A DNA stretch of 64,000 nucleotides, taken from the NCBI GenBank assembly GCA_016191245.1, contig JACPOY010000030.1:62001-126000 (forward strand), given 5' to 3'. The stretch is from Gammaproteobacteria bacterium. Lineage in GTDB: Bacteria > Pseudomonadota > Gammaproteobacteria > Berkiellales > Berkiellaceae. The notes beneath the pieces were generated by a model that did no database searches, had not been told where the DNA came from, and saw only the letters and a program-made list of their open reading frames with translations. A program made the translations under genes and the position numbers. Of the stretch, positions 39,013-48,663 are shown piece by piece (position 1 is the first letter of the stretch; every line of letters starts with the position of its first letter).

Positions 39013-39501
39013 TTTTGGCACTGCCTTATTGTAAGTGAGGTAATCAACAACCATTAAAATTAATGCGTGAATATATCATCCAGATGAAGAATGTCAATCT
39101 GGGAAGTCTAATGAATGTTTGATTAGGTTAAAAAAGATAATTAGTAATTACAAAATAAATCCAAAGTGGCGAATGTTGTAATATCACTATTAGCAACACA
39201 AGCATATCGAACCCTTGGGCAAATATTCCGCCTCAAAAAATTTTAAGCAATAAACAAACAATTTTTACTAATTTACCTAATAAATTTGTTTGAGCCATAG
39301 GCAATATCAAAAAATGTAGTTAATATCAGCCGCTTTAAATTATTGATAAAAATATATGAAGAATTCAATCTATTCAAAGCTATTGGACATATAGCTAAAT
39401 TTGCGTGTGAGATAAAGACAAATAACTTCAGTATGCAGCTTAAACGATTATTATTGCAACGTAATTTAACTTTTCAAAATACAAGAAATTCTGGAGATAT
39501 A
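39013..39501. other. Intergenic stretch without a recognisable gene
   Basis: About 490 AT-rich bases between a lipoprotein gene and the double-glycine peptide gene. A frame in register with the peptide runs back to 39343, but its translation is not convincing and a better start with a ribosome site exists at 39502. I see no tRNA, repeat or clear terminator. Confidence 0.5.
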
Positions 39502-39762
39502 ATGAGAAATTTAACAGAGAATGAAGTTGCTAAGATATCGGGGGGATTTATAACTACAGGTGTGAACCCGTATGGTGTGCATATCATACTAGATCATCCT
39601 AGTGATTATTATATATATAACAATTGCGTATTTACTTGGGATGGATGTTTCCTTGGTGGATATTATTTGGCTCGAGATATCGATTACTATAACGGAATGG
39701 AGATAATAACTGTAAGAGAACCATATGCTACAGGTTATTTTTTATCACCAATTTGGGTTTAA
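39502..39762 (+). CDS. Peptide with double-glycine (bacteriocin-type) leader
   Basis: 86 residues from ATG 39502, with GGAGAT six bases upstream. The first 15 residues, MRNLTENEVAKISGG, match the double-glycine leader consensus (acidic/hydrophobic helix ending GG) recognised by C39-peptidase ABC exporters. The predicted mature part has 71 residues, rich in Tyr and Gly, with two cysteines (NNCVFTWDGC) that could form a disulfide. No C39 transporter is nearby. A gene for a small exported Cys-containing protein follows after ~40 bases and might be a partner. Function unknown. Confidence 0.65.
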   Translation: MRNLTENEVAKISGGFITTGVNPYGVHIILDHPSDYYIYNNCVFTWDGCFLGGYYLARDIDYYNGMEIITVREPYATGYFLSPIWV

Positions 39763-39803
39763 TAAAATATCAATTATATTTTTAACTTATAGATGAGCTA
39801 TCC

Positions 39804-40295
39804 ATGAAAAAATCATCATTTATTTTTGCCATTAGCATATTGGCATTTTCCACGACGACACAGAGCATGCTTACTCATGATTCCTGTATTAATGCATTGG
39901 ATAGTTCATTTAGAACTCATTATTCAATTTTAGCAACTGGTTTAATTCAGAATAATGGAGATAACCCTCTTGTCGGAAAAGAGACTGAAATTATTAATAG
40001 CTTCAACATTATTAAAAAAGATTGTAACGAAGAGATTTATAAAATGAGTGTAAGAACTTTTGGTCACATCTATTTTGGAAGTGAAGTTGAAGACAGCCAG
40101 CAACAAAGATGTATTGCAGAAATTTACGGTGCTTATATGTATGTCATGTTGAATGAGGTTAATAAAAAAGCACCTGCTTTGGGTAGCGAGTCTGAAATGA
40201 AAAAAATATCAAATGAGTTAATAGACAGCCTTAAAAAATCAGAAAATTGTTCAGCGCAAGTTAAAAATAAGATACTTCATAAAATAAAGGCTTAA
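39804..40295 (+). CDS. Small exported protein, unknown function
   Basis: 163 residues with a signal peptide (MKKSSFIFAISILAFSTTTQS). The mature chain is mostly helical with four cysteines (DSC, KDC, QRC, ENC), suggesting two disulfides in the periplasm or outside. No family recognised. It lies 41 bases downstream of the double-glycine peptide on the same strand, so shared transcription is likely; an immunity or accessory role is only a guess. Confidence 0.6.
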   Translation: MKKSSFIFAISILAFSTTTQSMLTHDSCINALDSSFRTHYSILATGLIQNNGDNPLVGKETEIINSFNIIKKDCNEEIYKMSVRTFGHIYFGSEVEDSQQQRCIAEIYGAYMYVMLNEVNKKAPALGSESEMKKISNELIDSLKKSENCSAQVKNKILHKIKA

Positions 40296-40398
40296 TGTAT
40301 ATATCAAACCGAAGGAAGTTTAAGAGTCCAAACTATTTTGTTTTGATTTATATTCAACCGCAATAATTTGGACTACGCATAGCAAGCCATTAGATTTG

Positions 40399-41457
40399 TT
40401 AATTTCCCACACTACCTGGTATAAAATGAAACATCGTAGATGGCACAAATTTATTTGTTACGTCACCGATGTAATCAGGATGATCATCAAGATTAAGCAT
40501 CAAGGTTTTAGCCTCTTTTGCAAAATTGACTTGCGTAATATTAACCCAAATAATATTAGGGCTAAGCGTAGACTCATAAAAGAATAATCCGCTTGTTAAA
40601 TCAGCCACTGTTCGCCACAATGTTTCTGAAATATAAGGACGGCTACTATCAGCAACACCGAAAGGTTGAGAAACATTTCTCATTACACTAAGAACTCCAG
40701 CAACTGCTTCTACTGTATTTTTTGGTTTTGGAAGTTGCTTTAGGTAATATGCCGCTCTAACAAATCTATCAGCCGCTTCTGTCGTCCCAGGCAATGGTGC
40801 AGTACCCCCAAACCCTTTGTATTTATTGAGATTAAGTAATTGAGCAGCATAGGGGGGTGAATTGGTCATAACAGTAAATTCAGGACCATGATGAATTTGA
40901 ATCTTGCCATCAATATATTCAATAACGGCTGTATCGCCAGATTTATCTGTGATGGCCAAATGAACAGTTGCCTGTCTTTTTTCTTTAATCCCTGCTGATG
41001 CCATAACAGGTTGAAAGGGATTATTTTCAATATCAGTTAATGCTTCATTTACACTTTCATAGTTATCTAGGAAATATTGAGCCCACAATGATAAGCTCAG
41101 ACCTGGTATTTTAGGATCTCTTTTACCAAAGTCACTTTCTGATAAATAAAGCACAGAAGCAGTAAGTCCTTTTTCATTCATTCCCTCGGCAGTTGCGCCA
41201 TCATAAACAGATACAACAATACTTCCAAAACGAGAAGTCCACTTCAAAGAATTCTCACCAGCTTCTCCATTTCGTTTCATTTCACGCGGCAAGATCCAAA
41301 GCTTCGTTTGCATTGGCTCAAACCAATCCATATTACGACCCACCAAAATATCTTTGCCAACAGTATTTGAAACAATACGAGAACAGGCAAATGCACTGCT
41401 GGAAATTAATAGACTGGTTAATAAGTGTAAAGCAAATATGTATTTAAAAAATGACAT
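40399..41457 (-). CDS. Exported choloylglycine hydrolase / penicillin V acylase family protein
   Basis: 352 residues. Signal peptide of ~24 residues (AFA cleavage) leaves C25 as N-terminal residue of CSRIVSNT, the Ntn-hydrolase nucleophile of this family. GRNMDWFEP and EGMNEKGLTASVLYL are family hallmarks, and TVMTNSPPYAAQLLNL corresponds to the conserved Asn region. Enzymes of this group cleave linear amide C-N bonds in bile salts, penicillin V or acyl-homoserine lactones. AAAGG lies eight bases before the ATG. Substrate is not predictable here. Confidence 0.88.
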   Translation of the reverse strand: MSFFKYIFALHLLTSLLISSSAFACSRIVSNTVGKDILVGRNMDWFEPMQTKLWILPREMKRNGEAGENSLKWTSRFGSIVVSVYDGATAEGMNEKGLTASVLYLSESDFGKRDPKIPGLSLSLWAQYFLDNYESVNEALTDIENNPFQPVMASAGIKEKRQATVHLAITDKSGDTAVIEYIDGKIQIHHGPEFTVMTNSPPYAAQLLNLNKYKGFGGTAPLPGTTEAADRFVRAAYYLKQLPKPKNTVEAVAGVLSVMRNVSQPFGVADSSRPYISETLWRTVADLTSGLFFYESTLSPNIIWVNITQVNFAKEAKTLMLNLDDHPDYIGDVTNKFVPSTMFHFIPGSVGN

Positions 41458-41709
41458 AGCTTAAACCTTTTGCAATATGATGAATACTGAGAATAGCATA
41501 TAGAAATCAGTTGTATCTGCAATAAATGCGTCATTAAATCTCAAGACCATTTAATCTTGAGGATAGAACTTGTTAAAAAAAGGACAGTGAGATTTCTTTT
41601 GTATGATAGAACTGTTCTTGCAAATTATTATTTGCAGTAAGTTCTTTGAAAAATGCGATAAGGGACAGCGATATTGTATTTTGGATAGCAACCGCAGCCA
41701 ATTGAATAA

Positions 41710-42018
41710 TTAATGACCATGCTGTCTCTGCATATGGGAATGACCTTTTCCATAACCTTTCCCATGATGTTTTCGATAATGTTTTTTATGCCAACCTGTT
41801 TTCTTTCCTTTACTCCACCCATAAGGTGTTTTAGATTGTTTTTCCAGTCCATAAGGAGTACTTCTTTTTTGTAGACCAGGAGGGGTATCTGAGCTATTAA
41901 AATTTTCAGTTACATTAGCTTTTCCCTTACCCATACCCTTATTTGCGGGAGGGTTTGCATTGACAATACTGGTAGCAAAAAAGCCTAATATAATTAAACA
42001 GGTAATAAATCGTTTCAT
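41710..42018 (-). CDS. Small exported His/Lys/Gly-rich protein
   Basis: 102 residues. Signal peptide (MKRFITCLIILGFFATSIVNA). The mature chain has three short repeats TPPGLQK, TPYGLEK, TPYGWSK, then a basic tail with many His, Gly and Lys (HKKHYRKHHGKGYGKGHSHM). It could bind metal or a polyanion in the envelope; nothing in the context tests this. Confidence 0.6.
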   Translation of the reverse strand: MKRFITCLIILGFFATSIVNANPPANKGMGKGKANVTENFNSSDTPPGLQKRSTPYGLEKQSKTPYGWSKGKKTGWHKKHYRKHHGKGYGKGHSHMQRQHGH

Positions 42019-42164
42019 TTTCTTTCCTTTATTTCCTCATTTGTTAAGAATCTAGAGCAAAAAATTAATATTTCGTGAAATCATGAGGAAATAAAAGCAG
42101 GAAAAAAACTAGAAACAGGTGAGATAGAGTTTGTTCGTAAACGCTCTCTAAACCACCCCTTTTT

Positions 42165-43043
42165 CTACATTATGCGACACTTTTCTTTTAACTTTTGCAT
42201 TGGATTTGGTTCAACAATCTCTACATCTTTTTCCTTCTCTTTTCCTTTTCTTGTAGTATCAGTAAAACGCAATAATTTGGACTCAGTTTGTAAAGGTGTT
42301 AATTCGTCATCATTTTGTAAATTGTTTGATGTCGCAATAGCGTCTACCACAGGATATGCTCCAAGCCCTGGCAAAAATTGCTCAATCAATGATTTTGTTT
42401 TGGTTCTATATTGATGAAGAGCAACATTCAAAGTAGGTATGGTATCCCCTATGTTTTGTTGTAATGAGTTTTCATTTTCTTTCAAATAATCCTCACCACT
42501 TTTAGTAATGTAAATTCTATTGTGGTTTTCTACATCATAGGTAATATAACCTTCTACTAATAACTCGCTGAGACATTCTTGCAAATGTCTTATAGGTAAA
42601 CTTAAGCTATCCTTCAGATAACCAATAGAAACGTATCTGTTAGCCATCCCATCACCGAAACTTGTATGTTTGCAAATCTCTGCAAGAGTGTTTACTTGGC
42701 TTTGATTAAGTTTGGTTCTTATTTGAGCAGGGGGGTGATTGTTATTATCAGCAGGCTGGGGAGCCGCGACTTCATCAGGTGAAAATTTTTGCAATGAAGG
42801 AAGCATAAAGTGTATACGACTCTTAGCAAATGTGTGTGCCCAAGATGTTTGCATCGCTTCTTGTGAAGGAAGAGCATTAAGATAATCAATAATTGCTAAA
42901 CGAGGAACATTTAATAGCTCGTGCTTTAATCCTGAAAGTATATGTTGTAAATCCTTATCAAGTCGATTAGCTCTAATCATTGCCTCAACTACTTTGATAT
43001 GATTTCGGATGTCACTTCTGTCGCTCGCTGTGTAAACATGCAT
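42165..43043 (-). CDS. Hypothetical cytoplasmic protein with winged-helix-like segment
   Basis: 292 residues, no signal or membrane segment. The N-terminal ~90 residues are helical (DIRNHIKVVEAMIRANRLDK). Residues ~115-195 (QVNTLAEICKHTSFGDGMAN, SLPIRHLQECLSELLVEGYI, RIYITKSGEDYLKE) have the pattern of a winged helix-turn-helix. The C-terminus is charged (KGKEKEKDVEIVE). No family recognised; a regulator or an effector are both open. Confidence 0.5.
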   Translation of the reverse strand: MHVYTASDRSDIRNHIKVVEAMIRANRLDKDLQHILSGLKHELLNVPRLAIIDYLNALPSQEAMQTSWAHTFAKSRIHFMLPSLQKFSPDEVAAPQPADNNNHPPAQIRTKLNQSQVNTLAEICKHTSFGDGMANRYVSIGYLKDSLSLPIRHLQECLSELLVEGYITYDVENHNRIYITKSGEDYLKENENSLQQNIGDTIPTLNVALHQYRTKTKSLIEQFLPGLGAYPVVDAIATSNNLQNDDELTPLQTESKLLRFTDTTRKGKEKEKDVEIVEPNPMQKLKEKCRIM

Positions 43044-43316
43044 AAACTAAGTTCCTTTACCAATAAATGGAAATGGAAAATACTATCATTGTTGAGATAA
43101 TTCAATTGTTTTATGTTGTTTACATTATTTTGATGAAATACAACATGAAAATATTGATTTACTTGTCGCTTTTTTCATGACATAGCTTAGTTCATCACTC
43201 TTTTTAATCTCGTTATTGCGTCTCAGATATGAATATCCTTACAGGAAAGTAAATTTGTTGAATTAAATTCTAATTAAGTCTATTTCTATGTAAATGCTCA
43301 TCTTAAGGATAATACA

Positions 43317-44351
43317 ATGAAACGATTAGTCATCTATGCTGTAGCTTTACTGTTAAATGCCCCTTTAGCTTTTGCAGAAAAAGCTGTTTTACAATGGGAT
43401 ACACAACAATTTGTTGATGCATTAAATAAAAATGCAGGAAAACCGATTTTCTCCATGACTCCAACTGATGCAAGAGCGGTTTTATCTAATGTACAAGCGG
43501 TAACAGTTGATCTTGCGCCTGCCGATATTGATGAGAAAACAATTGAAATTGATGGCAAAAAAATTCAATTACATGTTATTCGCCCTAAAAATGCCACCAA
43601 ACCATTGCCTATTGTGATGTATTTTCATGGTGGTGGATGGGTGTTAGGCGATTATAAGACTCATGAACGACTTATTCGTGAACTCGCCAATGCTGCTAAT
43701 GCTGCTATAGTTTTTGTTGATTACAGCCTTGCCCCTGAAGCAAAATACCCTACGCAAATAAATGAAGCCTATGCCGCAACGAAATGGATTGCTGAAAATG
43801 GAAAAACACTCAATCTGGATACGACAAAGATAGCCGTTGCAGGTGATAGCGTTGGCGGTAATATGGCCATTGCTGTTACGTTATTGGCAAAAGAAAAGAA
43901 AACCCCAAAAATTGATTTTCAATTATTATTTTACCCAGTCACAGACGCTAATTTTGAAACTGAAAGCTATCAATTATTTGAGAATGGCCCTTGGCTAACC
44001 AAAAAAGCCATGCAATGGTTTTGGGATTCTTATTTACCGAATAAAGAAGATGCAAAGAAAATCACAGCTTCGCCTTTGCAAGCAACGATTAAAGATTTAG
44101 AAGGTTTGCCCCCTGCGCTGATTATTACTGATCAAAATGATGTGTTACGTGATGAAGGCGAAGGATACGCAAATAAGTTAATGCAAGCAGGAGTGCCTGT
44201 CACTGCAACCCGCTATCTTGGTACCCTTCATGATTTTGTGATGCTCAATGCACTTTCTAAAACACCCGCAGCACGTGGAGCAATTGATCAAGCAGGTCAT
44301 ACCTTGTGGTGGGTTTTTTATCAAGACACAATTATGCATAAAAGTAAATAA
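43317..44351 (+). CDS. Exported alpha/beta hydrolase (HSL-type esterase/lipase)
   Basis: 344 residues with a signal peptide (ending LAFA). The oxyanion-hole motif YFHGGGWVLGD and nucleophile elbow AVAGDSVGGNMA are those of the hormone-sensitive-lipase family; LIITDQNDVLRDEGE supplies the acid and LGTLHDFVML the catalytic His. Typical activity is hydrolysis of short-chain esters. The exported form suggests action outside the cytoplasm. Single gene convergent with the J-domain gene. Confidence 0.88.
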   Translation: MKRLVIYAVALLLNAPLAFAEKAVLQWDTQQFVDALNKNAGKPIFSMTPTDARAVLSNVQAVTVDLAPADIDEKTIEIDGKKIQLHVIRPKNATKPLPIVMYFHGGGWVLGDYKTHERLIRELANAANAAIVFVDYSLAPEAKYPTQINEAYAATKWIAENGKTLNLDTTKIAVAGDSVGGNMAIAVTLLAKEKKTPKIDFQLLFYPVTDANFETESYQLFENGPWLTKKAMQWFWDSYLPNKEDAKKITASPLQATIKDLEGLPPALIITDQNDVLRDEGEGYANKLMQAGVPVTATRYLGTLHDFVMLNALSKTPAARGAIDQAGHTLWWVFYQDTIMHKSK

Positions 44352-44415
44352 GAAATGGCAAGGTAAGCTGCTTATCCATAAAAAGATAGGTAGCTTCTGA
44401 AAGGTTACAGCATAT

Positions 44416-45531
44416 TTAAACTTTAAGAGAAAATGACTTGATTCTACCAATAATTTCAGTATTTCCATTCATAGCATGTTCTTTGGCTGCTGCAAAAGCG
44501 ATAGGATAAAAGTATCCTGCTGTTCGAAAATAACTTTTAAAATACCCTGGCCAAAATTGCGCCTCTATGCCGGATTTTAGGGCATCATGTTCTTTTTCGT
44601 CAGCAATAGAATTGATTTTATAAGCATTATTGTATTGTAAGCTCGCCCATGCAGCATAGGCTTGATAACCAAAACACAGGGCGCTTCCGATGATTGAACC
44701 GCCGACTCCCCACCCGATTGTTAGCGAAAAACTAAATCCAATGATGCATGCTATGCTGAATCCAACGAAAGCTCCAAGGACTATCCATCCTGCTTGCTGT
44801 GCTTTTTTTCGTTGATAGATTTTATTCCCTTTTTGTGTTGCCAATTTATTAGCTAATGCATCTGCTAATTTGGCGGATTGACGGTTTTTTAATAAATGTG
44901 TTATAAGGCGTTTTTTTTGATCCCGATTAAAAAAATATTTAGGAACATTCACTTTTATTAAATGCTTATTTTTTTTCATTGCCTGAAGAATAAGCTGAGA
45001 GGCGTTAACAGGTAATTTTATTGTAGGACATGGGACTGGTCCATTAGAAATCTTGATTTCATTGATTGGGTGCTTATGGCCTGATGGAATACGATGAAAT
45101 TCATTACATTTATAAACTAGTTCTTTTACATCAGTAATACCCCAAAATCCGTTTCTGCTTCCCCCATCATTACTGTAAGCCGTTTTTACATACATTCCAT
45201 AGGGTTTCTGAAACTCCATTTTGGCATCATTCAAGACGCGTTCTAACCAAGCCTTAAAAAATTCAGCGCTGTGATTCGAATGTTGAAATCCACTAAATTT
45301 TTCTGGGTTGAGTAACGCCATTTTAGCTGATGAAATAGATAGAAATTTCTTGTTCTGTTTTGCCAACAATTTTTGCCGTACTTCTTCAGTTGCGCCCGCT
45401 GGAAATTTCGTTTTATCAGGATGATAAATAAGGGATTTGCGTTTAAATGCTTTTATAATCGCTTCATCGGTAGGCGTACTTCCTTTGACCAGACCAAGCA
45501 TCTCTAAGGCACGATCTCGATTTTTATTCAT
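44416..45531 (-). CDS. J-domain protein with membrane segments
   Basis: 371 residues. An N-terminal J domain (1-75: RALEMLGLVKGSTPTDEAII, HPD in LIYHPDKTKF) would stimulate an Hsp70 ATPase. There is no G/F region or zinc finger, so it is a class C J-protein. Residues ~250-310 hold two adjacent glycine-rich hydrophobic segments (GWIVLGAFVGFSIACIIGFS, IGWGVGGSIIGSALCFGYQA), a likely membrane hairpin. The middle region is unrecognised. Some intracellular bacteria translocate J-domain effectors; this is a candidate only. Confidence 0.7.
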   Translation of the reverse strand: MNKNRDRALEMLGLVKGSTPTDEAIIKAFKRKSLIYHPDKTKFPAGATEEVRQKLLAKQNKKFLSISSAKMALLNPEKFSGFQHSNHSAEFFKAWLERVLNDAKMEFQKPYGMYVKTAYSNDGGSRNGFWGITDVKELVYKCNEFHRIPSGHKHPINEIKISNGPVPCPTIKLPVNASQLILQAMKKNKHLIKVNVPKYFFNRDQKKRLITHLLKNRQSAKLADALANKLATQKGNKIYQRKKAQQAGWIVLGAFVGFSIACIIGFSFSLTIGWGVGGSIIGSALCFGYQAYAAWASLQYNNAYKINSIADEKEHDALKSGIEAQFWPGYFKSYFRTAGYFYPIAFAAAKEHAMNGNTEIIGRIKSFSLKV

Positions 45532-45735
45532 AAGAGAAACAGTTTCAACAATATTTTACCTGGAAAACGAACACAGTGATTGCTAGCGGTTTTAAAGTGT
45601 ATAGACGATATTTGAAAATTGCAAGTCGTGGATATAAGGACATACATTCGAAAACGAAGATTATGTAGTGAATTATACGGGGTTTACAATAGTAAATGCG
45701 ACCTATTTGTTATTAATTCCCAGACAATGTTGGGA

Positions 45736-48261
45736 TCATAGTCGGCGTAATACTATTTTCAATATTTCAAACCATAGAACGCATACCATTGCGCCGCCAA
45801 AACTTAATAATAGATAATTAATGCTCAGTGGAGAAAAATGAAGAATATTGGCAAAAAATGGTATATAAACGGTAGAGAACAGAATGATGAGAGTGGCTAT
45901 CGTTATCCCAAAAAGAACTTTATTGGGTATTGCCAGTAATGTAAAAATCGATTTTCTGCTTGAACGATTTGAATAAATGAGCATTAAATTTGATATGATT
46001 AAACTTGTAAAGGCAAATGTTCTTGCCTCAGATTCACTCATTATTTTTAATGCAAAAACATACATTATTAGCGTAACTATAAATACACCAAGTCCTTGTA
46101 ATAGAGCTGACCAAATTGTTTTTTTATTGAGAATGGGATCATCAAATTTTCTTGGTGGTCGACGCATTAAATTTTTTTCTGCGGGCTCATTTTCAAATGC
46201 AATTGAACAAGTGGGATCAATAATCAATTCTATTAGAGCGATATGCAGAGGATAAAATACAGGCGGTAAATTTAATAATATAGGAAAAAGGGCAATACCA
46301 GCTATTGGAACATGCACTGCTAAGATAAATGCCATTGATTTTTGCATGTTATCAAAAATGCGCCTACCCGATCGTATTGCATTGACGATTGAGGCAAAAT
46401 TATCATCCAACAGCACCAGAGTAGATGCCTCACGGGCTACATCAGTACCCCGATTACCCATAGCAATGCTGACATGAGCGGATTTAAGGGCAGGGGCATC
46501 GTTAACCCCATCTCCTGTCATCGCAACTATTTGGTTATTTGCTTTAAGTGCTTTAACAATCCGATATTTTTGATTTGGAGTGATACGTGCGCAAATGTTT
46601 GTAGATTGGATTTTGTTTTTTAGTTCATTATCACTTAATAGTCTTAATTCATCACCTGTTAAAATTTCGTTTGTAGAGAGCCCAGCTTGCTCTCCAATAG
46701 CTTTTGCTGTTAACGGATAATCTCCGGTGATCATAATAACTCGTACACCAGCGTCGAGGCATTCGTGCATGGCTTGAGAGATCCCTTCACGAAGTGGATC
46801 TGAAAGACCTAATAACCCTATAAAGGTTAAAGTTAAATCATGCTGATTTTTCGGAAAATTGTTTCCAAAATACTCACCTTTCGCAACAGCAAGAATACGT
46901 AGCCCGTTCTCAGCCATATTCTTTAGCACAGAAGATATTTTCTGTTTATCATCTGAACTCACATGGCAAAGATCCATAATTGCTTCTGGAGAACCTTTTG
47001 CTGCTATAACATAATGTTCAGCGTTATCAATTTTCCAGATCCGTGACATAGCCGGTAGCTCAGGAGTAAGTGCATATTCATAAACAAGTTCCCAATCAGA
47101 ATGTGAGTATTCAGTTTCGTTTAGATATTGTTTTCCTAAAAGATGAAAAGCTTTTTCCATTGGATCAGATGCTTGCGCTTGACTTGCTAAAATTGCGTAT
47201 TCAATTAAGGAATTGCATGATGTTGGAAATTTTTCATTTGAAGAATGAACCTGATATAAAAAACCATTATCCCATAGCTGTGAAACGACCATGCTGTTTT
47301 GCGTTATTGTTCCAGTTTTATCAACGCATAGAACGGATGTTGATCCTAAGGTTTCAATTGCCGATATACGACGAGTCAGTACTTGATTGGAAGATAATCT
47401 CCATGCACCGAGGGCGGGAAAAATGGTAAGTACAACGGGGAATTCTTCAGGTATCATAGACATCAAAAGAGCAATGCCGAGCAAAATGGATTTCAACCAA
47501 TCGCCATGCATTATTCCATCGATGAGAATAAGCAGAATGCAAAATAATAAACCAATGATAGCAAATATTTTCACAAGATAAGTTGTTTGTTTATGTAAGG
47601 GGGATACTTCGGTCTCAATTGATTGAAGTTCAATGCCAATACGACCCATTTCAGTATTTACGCCGATTGCATTTACATGAAACATTCCTTGACCTGCAAC
47701 AACAAGCGTCCCAGAATAAACAAATGGTAAATTATCACCTCCTGGTGCAGCGGTAGGTTTTGTGAAGGTTGAGGCGATCTTGTTGACCGGGACTGATTCT
47801 CCAGTGAGAAGGGATTCATCAATTTGTAAATTATTTGCAGAGATAAGATACCCATCTGCTGGAACGCGATCCCCTTCTTTTAGCAGAATAACGTCATCAC
47901 GAACGACGTCTCGGCCACTAATATGTATCAATTGCCCATCCCGAATGACAAGAGCTCTGGGGCTTGATAAATCTCTTAAAGCTTCTAAGGCCCGTTCTGT
48001 TTTGCCTTCTTGGTATAGTTTTATAACAATGATCAGATTGACAAAAACAAATAAACTCAATCCTTCCCTAAGTTCTCCAACAAAAAGATAAATTAAACTT
48101 GCAATCAATAATAGAAGAAACATAGGTTCGCGCAATGTTTCTAAAGCAATAACAAATAATGTTCTACGGCTTTTACTTGGTAGAGTATTCGGCCCATCTT
48201 TCATTAATTTCTTGGTAGCTTCTTCCGTGCTTAAACCAAGATTGGAAAAACTATTATTCAT
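45736..48261 (-). CDS. P-type cation-transporting ATPase (P2A-like)
   Basis: 841 residues. It has a cation-ATPase N-terminal domain, the phosphorylation motif [14 protein letters not shown] actuator loop, TGDGVNDAPAL hinge and the TM4 motif PEEFPVVLTIFPALG, plus IDPTCSIAFENEP near TM6. The family includes bacterial Ca2+/Mn2+-type pumps, but the ion cannot be read from the sequence. It lies 42 bases downstream of a cupredoxin gene and copA on the same strand and is probably co-transcribed, linking it to metal homeostasis. Confidence 0.9.
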   Translation of the reverse strand: MNNSFSNLGLSTEEATKKLMKDGPNTLPSKSRRTLFVIALETLREPMFLLLLIASLIYLFVGELREGLSLFVFVNLIIVIKLYQEGKTERALEALRDLSSPRALVIRDGQLIHISGRDVVRDDVILLKEGDRVPADGYLISANNLQIDESLLTGESVPVNKIASTFTKPTAAPGGDNLPFVYSGTLVVAGQGMFHVNAIGVNTEMGRIGIELQSIETEVSPLHKQTTYLVKIFAIIGLLFCILLILIDGIMHGDWLKSILLGIALLMSMIPEEFPVVLTIFPALGAWRLSSNQVLTRRISAIETLGSTSVLCVDKTGTITQNSMVVSQLWDNGFLYQVHSSNEKFPTSCNSLIEYAILASQAQASDPMEKAFHLLGKQYLNETEYSHSDWELVYEYALTPELPAMSRIWKIDNAEHYVIAAKGSPEAIMDLCHVSSDDKQKISSVLKNMAENGLRILAVAKGEYFGNNFPKNQHDLTLTFIGLLGLSDPLREGISQAMHECLDAGVRVIMITGDYPLTAKAIGEQAGLSTNEILTGDELRLLSDNELKNKIQSTNICARITPNQKYRIVKALKANNQIVAMTGDGVNDAPALKSAHVSIAMGNRGTDVAREASTLVLLDDNFASIVNAIRSGRRIFDNMQKSMAFILAVHVPIAGIALFPILLNLPPVFYPLHIALIELIIDPTCSIAFENEPAEKNLMRRPPRKFDDPILNKKTIWSALLQGLGVFIVTLIMYVFALKIMSESEARTFAFTSLIISNLMLIYSNRSSRKSIFTLLAIPNKVLFGITIATLIILFSTVYIPFFANILHFSPLSINYLLLSFGGAMVCVLWFEILKIVLRRL

Positions 48262-48303
48262 AATCTCTACTTTATTTGTTTCTACTAATAATGATTTTAA
48301 CCG

Positions 48304-48663
48304 TTAATTCACTACTATTTTCCCTTTATACATTCCCATCTGACAAGTAAATTCATATTCTCCAAGATTTTTGAACGTTAAGACAATATCCTTAGGTTTG
48401 TTTAAGGTTAGTATTTCGCTAATATTTAAGGAACTAAAAACGACCACCTCTGCACAGGGGGTGGCATCCTCACGAATAAAGCGAAGTGTAACAGGGTGAT
48501 TAGCTTTTACTTGAATAAAAGCTGGCTGATATACGCCATCTTTCACTTTAATTTCAACAAAGTCTTCTACTTTAGTTATGGTGTTTAATTTGCTAAACCA
48601 GAACCACCACACAATTAATCCAATAAGTAATAACCCAGCTATGTTAACAATGGTTGTTATCAT
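48304..48663 (-). CDS. Membrane-anchored cupredoxin-domain protein
   Basis: 119 residues. One N-terminal membrane anchor ([16 protein letters not shown]), then a single cupredoxin-like beta domain ([37 protein letters not shown]). CxxGM near the end recalls the Cys/Met copper-ligand loop, although the usual His ligand is replaced by the CQMGMY arrangement. Start overlaps the copA stop by four bases. Likely hands copper to or from CopA in the periplasm. Confidence 0.8.
   Translation of the reverse strand: MITTIVNIAGLLLIGLIVWWFWFSKLNTITKVEDFVEIKVKDGVYQPAFIQVKANHPVTLRFIREDATPCAEVVVFSSLNISEILTLNKPKDIVLTFKNLGEYEFTCQMGMYKGKIVVN

Noticed and set aside
39343..39501. N-terminal extension of the double-glycine peptide
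   Set aside because: A ribosome site and a consensus leader begin at 39502; the upstream frame has no ribosome site and would bury the leader.
40363..42285. 16-base match CGCAATAATTTGGACT at two places (near 40360 and 42270)
   Set aside because: One copy is inside a coding region, and about one such match is expected by chance in a window this size.
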